NCBI GenBank assembly: GCA_958295665.1
Contig: OY282560.1
Span: forward strand, 45,198,333-45,262,332
Source: Tipula vernalis
Lineage: Eukaryota; Arthropoda; Insecta; Diptera; Tipulidae
DNA: 64,000 nucleotides
Reading direction: 5' to 3'
This document shows positions 34,433 to 46,055 of this stretch, piece by piece (positions within the stretch are counted from its first letter, which is position 1; every line of letters starts with the position of its first letter). The notes under the pieces were generated by a model. That model ran no database searches, was not told the origin of the DNA, and worked only from the letters and a program-made list of their open reading frames with translations. Made by a program: the position numbers and the translations under genes.

Positions 34433-36751
34433 AAGATTTAATTTTGAAATATTCTGGAAAATGGAGATTTAATTTCATTATCAGAATGGAAATCTTCATT
34501 TTTCAGAATTTTCTCAATTAAGCCTTCCTTCTAGATTTAATTTTAAAATGTCCTGGAAAATGGAAATTTTTATTTCAATTTTAAAATTAAATCTTCATTT
34601 TCTAGAATATTTTAAAATTAAATCTTGTTTGTCAAAAATTCTAGTAAAGAAGATTTAATTTTAAAATATTCTGGAAAATGGAAGTTTAATTTAAAATTAG
34701 AATGGAAATTTTCCTTTTCCATGACATTTTAAAATTAAATTTAAAAGGAAGATTTAATTTTAAAAAATTCTGGAAAATAGAAGTGGTCCTTCTAATTTTA
34801 AAATTAAACCTACATATTCCAGAATATTTCAAAATTAAATCTTCTTTTTCTAGAATTTTGACAAAGGAAGATTTAATTTTAAAATATTCTGGAAAATGGA
34901 GATTTCCATTCTATGGAAATTTTAAAATTAAATCTTAATTTGTCAGAAATTCTGGTAAAAGAAGATTTAATTTTGAAATATTCTGGAAAATGGAAATTAA
35001 ATTTTAAAATTAAAATGAAAATTTCCATTTTAAAAATTAAATATCGATTTTCCAGAATATTTTAAAATTAAATCTTCCTTTGTCAGAAATTCTGGAAAAA
35101 AGAGTTTTAATTTTGAAATATTCCAGAAAATGGAGATTTATTTTCAAAATTGCAATAGAAATCTCTAATTTCCAGAATTTATTAAATTAAAGCATCCTTT
35201 TAGATTTAAATTTAAAATGCTCTTTAAAATGGAAATTTCCATTCAAATTTTAGAACTAAATCTCCATTTTCCAGAATATTTCAAAATTTAATCTTTTTTT
35301 TTCTAGAATTTCTCAAAAAATCTTGAAACTGGAGATTTAATTTCAAAATTACAATGGAAATCTCCAATTTCCAGAATTTTTGAAATTAAATCTTTCATTT
35401 AGATTTTATTTTAAAATGTCCTGGAAAATCAAATTTTAAAATTAAATCTGCATTTTCATGAATATTTCAAAATTAAATCTTCCTTTATCAAAACATTTAG
35501 AAAAAGAAGATTTAATTTTAAAATATTAGGGAAAATGGAGATTTTATTTTAAAAAATTGTGGAAAATGTAGATTTAATTTTAAAATTAGAACGAAAATTT
35601 CTATCTGCCAGGACATGTTAAATTTTAATCTAAAAGGAAGATTTAATTTGAAAACATCTGGGAAATAGAGATTTCCATTCTAATTTTAAAATTAAATCTA
35701 CATTTTTATAGGAAATTTTCAAATTAAATCTTAATTTGTCAGAAATTCTGGAAAAGATGTTTTATTTTGAAATATTCCGGGAAATGGAGATTTAATTTTA
35801 AAATTCAAATAATAATTTCCATTTTCTAGGACATTTTAAAATTAAATCTAGATGGAAGATTAATTAACAAAATTCTGGAAGATGGATATATCCATGCTAA
35901 TTTTGAAATTAAATCCCCATTTTCTAGAATATTTTAAAATTAAATCTTCGTTTGTCAACAATTCTGGAAAAGAAGATTTAATTTTGAAATATTCTGGGCA
36001 AAATTTCCATTTTCCAGGACACATTAAAATTAAATCTAAAAGAACATTTATTTTGAAAAATTCTGGAAAATGGAGATTTCCATTCTAATTTTGAAATTAA
36101 ATCTCCATTTTCCAGACATTTTTAAAATTAAATCTTCTTTTGTTAGAAATTCTGGAAAAGATTTAGTTTTAAAATATTCTGAAAAATGGAAATTTAATTA
36201 AAAATTAGAATGGAAATCCTCATTTTCCAGAAAATTTTAAACCCATTTCGGATGCACACCAAAACCCAGTCTGAACGAACAGTAACATTCGCTTCGCTTT
36301 GTACAAAAATTTTGCTTGGAATTCCTTTCATTTTTATTTTGGACTGAACTGCTTTTGCTGGATTAAAAAACTAGACCAACCAAAACGTATTCGAATCCAA
36401 AAATTTGTGACTGAAAAAGGTTGTTTAGTCCAAATACTCAAAAGGCATTTTAGCCAAACAGTTTTCTGACCGAAAAACTTTTCTTTTCTGTATGGGAAGT
36501 TTGTATGGGAAGTTTTATATCTGAGACGACTTTCATTTTTTGACTGAAATATTTGTCACTGGTATTCCCGAAGCCATTCTAATTTGTAATTTAGTGTGAT
36601 AAAAAAATTGAAATTTAAAATATCTATTTGAAGAACCTAGAGAAACATGATCTTTAGTTCTAAATCCCAACTATAGTCGTCCTTTAGTTTTACGACCACA
36701 CCCTCATCTAGATTTAGTAAGAAGTTTGGGAAGCCCGGATAACCTTCCATT

Positions 36752-37298
36752 ATCTTGGTCAGAAATATTACTTTTAAGTTTTGGAAGACGACAACTGAAA
36801 TCGGTTTCAAAATAGGCCGGCATGACAAAATATCCGAGCCTCCCATAACTTTTAAAGGGAAAACTGTTTTTTTCCGATTTAATCCAGCGGTATCTAAAAA
36901 GGCCCTTTTATTATATCGACATAACAAGTATCCAGATGTTTTGACCAAAAGATTTTTTAAATCTCTTTATAAAGTGCAGCAAGGTGATAAATTTAGTTAT
37001 GTGGCAGACATTCAAATTGGTAAGCCGACAGCAGTCAGCGTTATTGTGCTGTCTGTCAGAGAAATCCGGTAACTTGAAACCAGTATATTTAAGACTGCTG
37101 ACTAGGTCTACCGGTGGAAAAAATGTTATTGGACCAAAGAAAGGGATCGTCACATTTGATGCAGATATCGTTTATCAGTCACTAAACATATTCAGACCTG
37201 GAATCGGCGATAAACACGTCAAATTCAAATACATTAATTTCGGCTATGATCCATATAAAAATGAGGTAGAACAAAAACCTATGGAAAGGAAAATTTGA
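36752..37298 (+). pseudogene. Unidentified coding remnant, one frameshift
   Basis: Two open frames on the plus strand read on from one another. About 36752-37072 (containing GFKIGRHDKI, KTVFFRFNPAVSKKALL, FSYVADIQIG) passes by a frame change near 37060 into a frame ending at 37298 (containing GGKNVIGPKKGIVTFDAD and FRPGIGDKHVKFKYINFGYD). The amino-acid composition looks like real protein, unlike the flanking DNA. I do not recognise the family. A stop lies just upstream at 36740 and there is no convincing ATG. It could be a fragment of a host gene, a transposon or an integrated viral gene. Confidence 0.4.
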
Positions 37299-37892
37299 GA
37301 CACTGACAGAAGATTCATATAGAAGGCACTTAACGTGGATCATATTTTGAGGATAATCTGTAGTTGTTGAACCTGAGCTGTAACACGTGTAGGCAAAAAC
37401 GTAGAATTTTCAGACATCTAGTTCAGGAACCAGATCAACCAATTCTCTAGAGGTGGAAGAATTATATTGGTAAGAACCAGTAGCCAGATACCCTTGTATA
37501 AGTCTTGTAGTCAATAAGAATAGCTCTTCAGAAGTACAAAATTAGAAAAGGGCAGCTAGTGGTGTAAGATGTAATAAAAAAAGAAAAGAAAATATAGAGA
37601 TAATGTGAGAGCACACAGTTAGAGAAAAAACGCCATACACTCAGTTGTGACATTATTTTGTTGTGTAACTCACTAGAGTAAACAACTGAAAAATGGAGGA
37701 AAGTTCCGGCCAATCGAAAAAATCGCTATTAAAATAAAGTGTTTTGAAAGTATTTCTTTAAGTTGTGGTCTTTTGTAAAAGAAAGAAGCAGGCAAATATA
37801 ATGGATAAAAGACCAAATGTAATGACTGCTCGATACTGTACAGTAAACATCGTAAACATTCCATAGGTTCCAGATAAATTAAATTAACAACT
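37299..37892. other. No recognisable gene
   Basis: AT-rich. A minus-strand frame near 37670-37870 is hydrophobic, but its composition and frame changes do not support a gene. It lies where further exons of the SMYD4-like gene would be expected, and I see none. Confidence 0.3.
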
Positions 37893-38503
37893 TCAAGAAA
37901 ATGTTTTAAAATTATGACGTTTATACCTAAAAGTATAATAAAATTTCTTAAACACAATAAAGCTTTAAATAAAGTTACTCACTTGAATGCTAGCAGCGCA
38001 TCATTATGTAATTTCTTAGCCAATAAACACCTAGCCTTTCGTTCTTTCACCTTGTACATAAGATTTTTCGGATATCCACTCCCCATCGACCGTTCAATAT
38101 CTTTCAGCGCCAAATCATATTTCTCCATATGGTAAAGTGCCGCCGACCGATTCGCAAAAATAATCGCAATCTCCTTGTGATTATCACACGGTATATACAA
38201 GTAACTTTTATTGTAGTACTCCAATGCTTTTGGCCAATTTTCCAGTTGAAATTCTTTATTTCCCAAACATTTGAATTCATTTGATTTAATCAAATTTTTT
38301 TGATACACGGCATTTTGTGTTAAATCTCCAATTTCCCCGTCCAACACATCACGTATAAATGTTAGGTTATTTATAAAATCGAAACGTGCTTCATCTGTGG
38401 GTAAATTGGAAAATCCTTCGTATTCATTGGTGGTCAGTTTTTGTCGAATTTTATCACAAAATTTTTTAAAAAATCCATTATCAACGGGTAATTTTTTGTC
38501 CAT
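37893..38503 (-). CDS. SMYD4-like TPR protein, first exon(s) only, probably truncated
   Basis: The first exon, 37983-38503 on the minus strand, encodes 173 complete residues from an ATG at 38501-38503. The part from about residue 75 is typical of the N-terminal TPR region of SET- and MYND-domain protein 4 (SMYD4): KSNEFKCLGNKEF, LEYYNKSYLYIP, FANRSAALYHMEKYDLALKDI and YKVKERKARCLL. A good donor (CAA|GTGAGT) ends the exon, and a 56 nt intron (37982-37927) ending TTTTAG would join to only ten more codons before a TGA at 37895-37893. No MYND or SET exon is visible to the left. Either the real next exon is far away beyond the repeats, or this is a truncated copy. SMYD4 proteins are lysine methyltransferase-like; this fragment alone could not catalyse. 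Confidence 0.6.
37927..37982 (-). other. Candidate 56 nt intron of SMYD4-like gene
   Basis: GTGAGT at the 5' end and a T-rich TACTTTTAG at the 3' end; the length is typical of fly introns. Splicing gives a reading frame that stops after ten codons, so the acceptor choice is uncertain. Confidence 0.45.
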
Positions 38504-40125
38504 GCTTAGTTATTTATGTATTTTTTTGGAAGTTTTCGCTATGATATTGATGTGGAAAATATTACGCGCACCGACTAATTTTACGCCACTTTACTTAAGA
38601 AAATTTCACTTTGAACTGCATGAAAGTAGTATAACTCTGTGTAACTATAAAAGAGAGAAAATTTTTAATTTTTTTTTTTTTTTTTTTTGTTCATTTGTTT
38701 TGTAAATTTAGTGATAAAAATAGATTTTCGTTAAATATATATACATAAACACCAAGGAAAACGAAGAAGAAGAAGAAGAAAACGAATAGAAAATTGAGAA
38801 AAGAAAATTAAAATTAGAAAATTTTTATGTTTCATCTAGTATTCTAGGCTGTGGCTCAGTGCATTAACGAATATTTTCTTTTCTCAAAACACAAATACTG
38901 TCAACATTTTAATCATATCAACATGGAAGATGTTGGTGAAGGCTGGTGTAGAAATTTCAAAAATAGTTTTATTTTTACTATTCGGTGCTTAGATTTAATA
39001 GTTGTAGTCAGTTGAGACGATGGAAAGTATTAGAAATAATTAAAAATATTTCATCAAATATAAAAATGAAAATGATCATTACAACACATACATATGGTGT
39101 CGTGTTGCATTGCAGCATATAAATTTTACAATTTATCTGTGATCTTGTTTATATGGATGTGGATATAAACACTATTTTATGTAGAATTTCTGTAACGATG
39201 CGTAAGCGTACCATAAACAGATGTATGAAGATGAGTCATACAATTCATTTAGAAAGTCACATATATTGATATAAACCGTATTTAACGTAATCTTTACTCA
39301 AAGCAAATTATGTTTAGGTGATTTTCTTTCAAGTTCAAATTCTAATTAAAAATCATAGTTTCAAGGTTTTGCATTTTTAACAAAATTAGAAATTCTTAAA
39401 ATTCATTAGTTCTAGAAAAGAAAAATGAAATGGTAAAATTGTCACAAAAACGATCCGAACTATGTTAGTTTAATTCTGAATCTAATTATAACCACCATTT
39501 TTTTTTGACGTGATAATGTTTTACACATCACTTTTTGTGAAATTTTGCCCTTGGTCGTGGGCAATTACTCATCAACAATAAGCATTACTGGGGCGATTTA
39601 AATGCTTTAACCACTGTAGCAAGAGAATGGCTCATCCGATCGGAGCAATTCCATATCAATTTTTGCGTAAAGGAATAGTAAAACAATTTATTTCTACATA
39701 AATTTTAATTAAAATTAAAATCTATAAAATAGCGATTTACAATACTTAAGAGCAAAGCACTCTAGCGAGAACGATTTATTTAATTGTAGCACTTCTAGTG
39801 TTAACATTTGCGTAAAGAAAAAGTGGCGGGCTCCACATACACTTTAATTCAAATTACAAATTACACAACAGCGAGAGAACATCTCATTTGATCTCGGTAA
39901 TTTTGGTGCCAGTTTTAGCGTAAAGAAACAGTGGCGGTTGTATTTTATTGCACTTCCACAACGAAACAATGTACAAACTTGCAATTGAAAAGAGTACTCG
40001 GACTCGCTTCCACAACGAAATATTAAAACACTCGTTCAATGCAACGTATAATTTATTTTTCTGATTTTTAATTATCCGAAAATCTGCGAGCGTAAGTAAA
40101 TGTAAAAATGAATTGATGAACTGGT
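38504..40125. other. Upstream flank of SMYD4-like exon and AT-rich spacer
   Basis: No other gene. A poly-T run lies at about 38667-38688. About 39590-39950 holds three degenerate repeats of roughly 110-145 bp sharing AGCGAGAGAA and GCGTAAAGAAACAGTGGCGG words (the latter near 39663, 39809 and 39913). Confidence 0.4.
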
Positions 40126-40130
40126 CGGCG

Positions 40131-41163
40131 CACATAAGGATTTTAAGTAGTGTTTAGTCCCAAAAATGTCTAGAGCCTAGAAAAATGCACCAAATTGAGT
40201 ATTTTTTTTTAAATACTCTTTATGAGATTCTTAAAAGATCCCTCATGAGTATTTCGTCTGAACATTTTTTGTATGTATAGAAATCAGTACATACTCAGAT
40301 ATTTGTTTAAAAACATCACTTTTTTTCTTAACCCTTTGAAGCATACATTTTTGTGTTTAATATTTTTTCTAAAATTTGTTACACATTGTTTTTTGCGGTC
40401 GCTACGTTCAAATATGGAGTTAGATTTTTGATATTGACAGTTGACAGCTGTCAATTAGCTGTCAAATCACATTCACTTGTTATAAATCTTGAATTTATTC
40501 TCATTTAGTACGTTTCTTGGGTCTCTGATTTCAAAGCTGAAGTCGGTTTTTCGATATTGACAGTTGACAGGTGTCAATTAGCAGTCAAATAACTTTCACT
40601 TGTTATTGATCTTGAATTTATTCTCATTTAGTACGTTTCTTGGGTCTCTGATTTCAAATCTGAAGTCGGATTTTCGATATTGACAGTTGACAGCTGTCAA
40701 TTAGCTCTCAAATCACTTTCCGTTGTTATAAACCTTTAATTCATCCTTATTCTTTGTTTTTTGGGGCACTAATTTCTAATTGTCTCTAAATTTACGGTAT
40801 TCACAATTGACAGCTGCCAATTACCTGTCAAAGTACTGTTAACTTATGGAAATCTCAAATTTATTCTCTATCTTCATGATGTTTAGGTCACTGATTTCAA
40901 ATTTGGAGTCAAATTTACAATACTAACAGTTGACAGTTGTCAATTAGCGTCGAATTACCACCAGCTGTTAGAATCCTCAAACTAATCCTTCAACTTCATG
41001 TTTTTGAGTCACTAAATTCAAATTTTGAGTCAGATTACTGATATTGACGCCTGACAACTGCCAATCAGTCAAGTGTCAATATCAGTAATTTTTTTCGTTT
41101 ACAAGCAGTTATTACTGACATTTAACAACCATGAAGACAATAATCGTTCTAAGCAATTGAACC
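40131..41163 (+). repeat. Left terminal inverted repeat of Transib-like element
   Basis: About 1.03 kb, matching the right end in reverse at roughly 90 percent by eye. From 40441 it contains subterminal tandem repeats of about 122 bp, each carrying TTGACAGCTGTCAA or a one- or two-base variant, at 40441, 40564, 40687, 40807 and 40930, with a decayed sixth near 41044. Confidence 0.85.
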
Positions 41164-41428
41164 GCTGAAATTAGAATTACCCAAAGTGTACCACGTGGAG
41201 GTTTTCAGACGGGTTTACACCTCTTTTTTTCTTTTTTTTTCATCTTTTTTATTTTTTTTTATTTTTTTTTAATTATATTTTATTTAATGTAGTATTTTAG
41301 ATAGGCAATAAATAATTTTAAGTTAATTTCAATTTTGTTCTTCAAATTCTTGTCCATCATTATTTGTGAACTTTAATAATTTTAGTGCCTCTTCATTAAG
41401 CATATGTTTTTTATTTTTAGCTTTTTCT

Positions 41429-43166
41429 CTAATATGGGTCAGATGTTATTTGTAGCTTATGCATAAGGTCTTCATTTGTAAAAATTCTTGAAGATTTTCG
41501 AGTATTAAATTCTCGAAAATGCTTTACATCCTTATTTCGAGACTCCTGAGCCTCTTCAGATAGTTGACCTATTGGAATTATAAAATCTTCAATAATTTTT
41601 GAACCATGAATAAGGATTTTGTGTACCGAAGCTGGCATGTAAAACCAATTATACAAACTTACTTATAACTCCGCTGTCTCTCGAGTATAGTTACCAAATT
41701 TTTCGGTATCTATAGCGATTCCACAAACTAATGTTTGCAGGATTATACCAAATCTTTCAATTAACGATTTGTCTACTCCAGTTATATCTGATGTTAATTT
41801 GGGGTCTTGAAAAAATCTCCTCGCCATATTACCATCATTGGAAGACCCTGAACCTTGTTTGGGATAATCTACAAGAAGCCCATTTTTTCACGAAATTCTT
41901 TTTGTATTCTTGTTTTTTCTGTCTTTAGCATGTTTTTTTCGACTTCTTCCTTTGCTTGCCACTTACGAAATTTCAATCTGTAAGCTTTATGGAGAATACA
42001 CTCCATAAAACGAATCCATGCATGTAAGGTAGATAAACCATATTGAAAGTTTTCTTTTTTTTTATGCTTTATTCATAATTTTTTTTTAATTAAAACTATG
42101 CGTAACTTTAAAATTACTTTCATCAATCTCTATGTCCGATGGAAATAATAAACTAATTTCTTCTTTCATTTCTATAACGCGTAAAAGAGTTTGCTCTTGA
42201 GATTCTTTTTCATAAAAGAATTTAATTGGGCAGCAATATCTGGTTGAACCAGGTTGTGGATTTTTCCAAACTTCTATTTGGTTATCAAGGGTGTCTATTT
42301 CTAAAATTATAGGTACAAGAGAAATAAACAAAAGATACTTTCATCAGAACTAGTACCATCAGAGAATCGCTGCTTGTATTGACTATGACCTGATGCTCCA
42401 TCCAAACCCCATTTTGACGTCAATTTTAGTGAATACTGTCTCTTGATTTTCAGTTTTTCAGAGACTTCTGGGATTTGTAAAATACGTTTACTTATATGGT
42501 TTAATAAGTCTTGCAATCTTACAGTCACTTGTTACTCAGTTATAGAGTTATATTCTCATAAAGTCTCTTATAAGGCAAAAATATATCAGCATTATTTTCT
42601 TTTGCTTGTTTTCGAATAAGTTCGCATTGCCATTTTGATAATTTAGCATCTTGAATAAGTGCAATGCACTCGTCTTCCGAAAAAGGTATTATGTTAGATG
42701 ATGAATTATCCTGAGAACTTTCATTTAACAAATCTTAAATTACTTTAATTAAATGTTTTTTACCAGAATCACGTAAATTTTTAAGGAATGCTCTTCTGAT
42801 TTCCTCTTCCGAATAAGAATCTGTGATTTCTTGTATTTTGCGGTACTTCGAAGATCTACTACTTTCTTTAAAGTTTGATTTTCTTCTACCTAGCTCTGGA
42901 ATTTGGTCAAAATCAATATAGAATTCCGTGTTTTACCATTCGGCATTCTTAGTTTTAAAAATATCTTGGCGATAAAGAGCATTTTTTAATTTAGTTTTAA
43001 AAATAGGCATGAAATAACTTGTAAGTTTCTTTTCGATCAGCTTTAAATTTTCATTGGATATATCATAGTTTACCTTAATATACTGACATAAATCACTAAT
43101 ATTTTTGTCAGTATTGCTTAATAATACATCACATAATTTACCATGACTTATTTTAAAACTACTCAT
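41429..43166 (-). pseudogene. Transib (RAG1-related) transposase, frameshifted with internal deletion
   Basis: Blocks read right to left on the minus strand: 43166-42933 (N-terminus); about 42920-42735 (YSEEEIRRAFLKNLRDSG); 42731-42540 (LSKWQCELIRKQAKENNADI); 42528-42307 with KWGLDGASGHSQYKQ, holding the first catalytic aspartate region; 42331-42086 (WKNPQPGSTRYCCPI); about 42045-41660 (LHAWIRF, then SNDGNMARRFF); and 41656-41429 with LPIGQLSEEAQESRNKD, where the glutamate corresponds to the catalytic E of RAG1. Roughly 250 residues between 42086 and 42050 are missing and frames change repeatedly, so it is inactive. In RAG1 the equivalent residues form the DDE recombinase centre. Confidence 0.75.
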
Positions 43167-46055
43167 TTTAAAAAGTTTTTGTTTCAGACTCAGTAATAAA
43201 TTTCTTATAATGATAAATTAGTTTTTTTTTAATAATAGTGTGCAAAATTAATTTTTTAATTTTTATATTAATTGTTGTACTATATAATTCTATATTAAAA
43301 TCAATAGTAATAGTTGTTACTGAACCTCTGGAGACTGTCACGATTTAGGTAGGCTTCGGTCGGAAATGGAGGGTTCTTTGTCTCCAGGGCTAATGTTCAG
43401 ACAAACATTGTTCGTGACTTGATAAAACTAATTTTAATTTATATTTCGGCATTATCAGACAATTACCTCTTTCAGTCAACACCACCAAATTTTGGGTTCT
43501 TACCACATAATTATAATTTCATACAAATGTTCTCAAAATAAATAAAATTTTATTTATTTATTTTTTTTTAATTAAAAGATTTGATTAATTCAATTAAATA
43601 CAACAAAAAAACTTTGGTTTATTCACTCAAAAGTAACAGTTTTTTTTTTATATAAAAACAAACAACGAACACTTCATTTTTCTTTTTTTAAGAAGCAAAA
43701 AAAACACAAAAGGATTTGAGCGATTTCAATTTGCCAAACAATAGGTAGAAAATATATATATATGTATGTGTTAAAAAAACTGATTATTAATTTGCTTACC
43801 TCAGCTTTCCACCGATGAGCGCTCACTGGTTGCTGCTAAGATTGCGTTCGTTACCTAAACACCGAGAAAATATTTCCACTTATGGTATAACACAAATCAC
43901 TCAAGACCCGACTTTGATTTTACTTTAGAATTTATAATTTAATGCAAAAATGAGTAAACGTTTTTTTTTTTCAAAATAAATTTTGTTTTATGAATTTAAA
44001 TAACCACACTAATGGCTAAAATTGATTTTAAAAAGAAAATTGGTATACATAATTTGTACACATATTATGTTTTTCTTTACAAAACACCTTTTTTCCTTGT
44101 TTTGGTGTAAGAGTCTTATATTTACACAATTCGTTTAATCTCCGTTATGCAGCCGCCAAAGTTGGTCGACCTTACCATCAATTCACACTGTATGGTTTCG
44201 CCAATAAATTGAGGCCTCGCTAGTAATAACGCCCAAAAAAAAGGTTGTAGCCGTATTTATGGATGATTCCCATCAAATTTCTATTCCTATAAGCCAATCA
44301 CAGAGAACAAAACTAAATACATATGTCTATCCACGAGATTAGATTATATAGTTAAATGCTTACCATTCGCCTTATTTTTTTTTTATTAAAAAAAATTAAT
44401 TATCTTACGGGCTCTTTAATATTTTTTAATATTCACATTTATTAATTTAAAGAGCGAGCATAACCTTATTTATTTGTTTATTTTTTTATTTAAAAGAAAT
44501 TAGGATGTATGCTCACCAACGTGGCCTCTTAAAAAGTGATCGCCCTCCGATCATCTCAAATTAATTTTTAATATTTTGCATGGTAACAAAAAAAAACGAT
44601 GGTTTTAACGGCTTATGTATTACTACAACAAAAAAGTTGGAAATACCGGACGACCTATATTCTACCTAATGTTCTATATACGACCCAATAAATTGCAACA
44701 ACAAATATAAGAAATAAACAAAAAAAGTATATAAACATCTCTGCGTACATAATATTTATACCAAATAAATTCAAGATTCCAATTCATTGACTTTAACTAG
44801 CTAAATGTGTATTGGCTTAATTGCAAATATTGATCGACATAAATATGTATACCTTTGGACACTTTAGAGTAGATGGCACAATTCGGCTTTAAAGGGAATA
44901 TATATTTTAATTAAGGTTTGTGTCCTCTCTTTACTACAAATAAACAATATTTAAGTTACATTCGGTTTATTTTTATTACGGACTGACTTTTGATAATTTA
45001 ATTCCTAACATTAGAAAGTAAATTTGTAACATAGTGTGTAGTTTGAAAGCAGAATAAAAATTTGATTCAGGCAGTTTTGAAACAAATTTACAAACAAGAA
45101 ATGTTTACTTTTGATAAAGTTTTTTTTTATTTTGTTTTTAATAATTTCATGATAAATAAGTGTGCGTTTTATGTAATTGTAACTTGACAAAAAATAATTA
45201 AAATCCTTAAATAAAAAGAAAATATATACCCTTATATTTAATTTTACTTTTATTAATATTTACTATTAATATTATTTAAATATTAATTAGACGTGGAAAA
45301 AGAAACAAAACTATTTTTTGTTTTATAAAATATCAACTTATAAAAACTAAAATCTTGCTTATTATGGATTAAATTAAATGAATGAGTAAATCTATTCTTT
45401 AATTCAGCTCAATTTTTTTGAATATGTTTACCAATTCCAAGATTTTTTTAAGATAAAACAATATGAAAAAATTTATATATTTTATTTTCTAAAAATATTC
45501 AGATCTATTTGCTAAAGATTTTGCACAATTTTTGAAAGTCATAAACATTCTGTTCATACAATTTTCTTAAAAAGAAAAAATGAGAAGTAACCAAAATGTT
45601 ATTTATTATTTGACAATTTAAAACTATCTTGAAATTTTATTGCTACTATAGCGTTAATGGTCTTAGATTTAAAAGTTTTAATAGATAGGTTTAAAAACTA
45701 TGCCCTGGATATCATCGCAAATAAAAAAAAATAAATAAAATAATTTATTACATTATATTTTTAATGATTTTTTTATGAAAAGTTTATGGAAAAGAAAATT
45801 TTATAATTCAATTGCATGATAATTTCAAAATAATCTTATGGAAAGACTTTTACCGAGCGTATAAAAAATTTCATTATAAAAAAATTTTATTGAATAAAAG
45901 AAGTATGCCTAATGAAAAACCAGTACGCTGTTATTTCGTATTTATGTTTTACATTTCAACAAGTTTCTCAAAACATTATTCTCATCTCTCATGGCTAGTA
46001 ATCGAAAAAATTCAGTTTTTACTATTTATTTTAAGGGTATGTGCATTAGTTATTA
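43167..46055. other. Gene-less interior of Transib-like element
   Basis: AT-rich with long T and A runs. A less AT-rich stretch at 43335-43470 beginning TGTCACGATTTAGG and another near 43800-44250 could belong to an inserted LTR or other element, but I found no matching ends. Nothing coding is supported. Confidence 0.35.

Larger units (their letters stand above)
33020..36240. repeat. AT-rich palindromic tandem repeat field
   Basis: The words GATTTAATTTTAAAATATTC, TGGAAAATGGAGATTTCCAT and their reverse complements alternate throughout, so neighbouring modules can pair as hairpins. Longer modules also repeat directly: about 33543 recurs at 34534, and about 33870 recurs at 35087. The open frames over it are short and repetitive and are not genes. 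Confidence 0.85.
32506..36576. mobile_element. Foldback-like element: inverted ends around palindromic repeat field
   Basis: The left end 32506-32568 (TGACTCCAGGAATAC..., CATTTCGGTCAAAAA) is imperfectly mirrored at 36515-36576 (TTTTTGACTGAAATATTTG..., GGTATTCCCGAAGCCA), about 70 percent by eye over 60 bp. Between them, about 33000-36240 is filled by repeats. A SINE has inserted into the repeat field at 34109. No transposase is seen, so this would be a non-autonomous foldback-type element if the ends are real. Confidence 0.5.

Noticed and set aside
37673..37957. Hydrophobic minus-strand ORF as a membrane protein or next SMYD4 exon
   Set aside because: It has no SMYD4 features, the start is not convincing, and the composition is what AT-rich DNA gives by chance.
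39580..39680. Second SINE (GCTTTAACCACTG resembling an inverted A box)
   Set aside because: No B box, body or tail matches; only a short word is shared.
43335..44250. Nested LTR inside the Transib-like element (starts TGTCACGATT)
   Set aside because: No matching end, target duplication or second copy could be found by eye.
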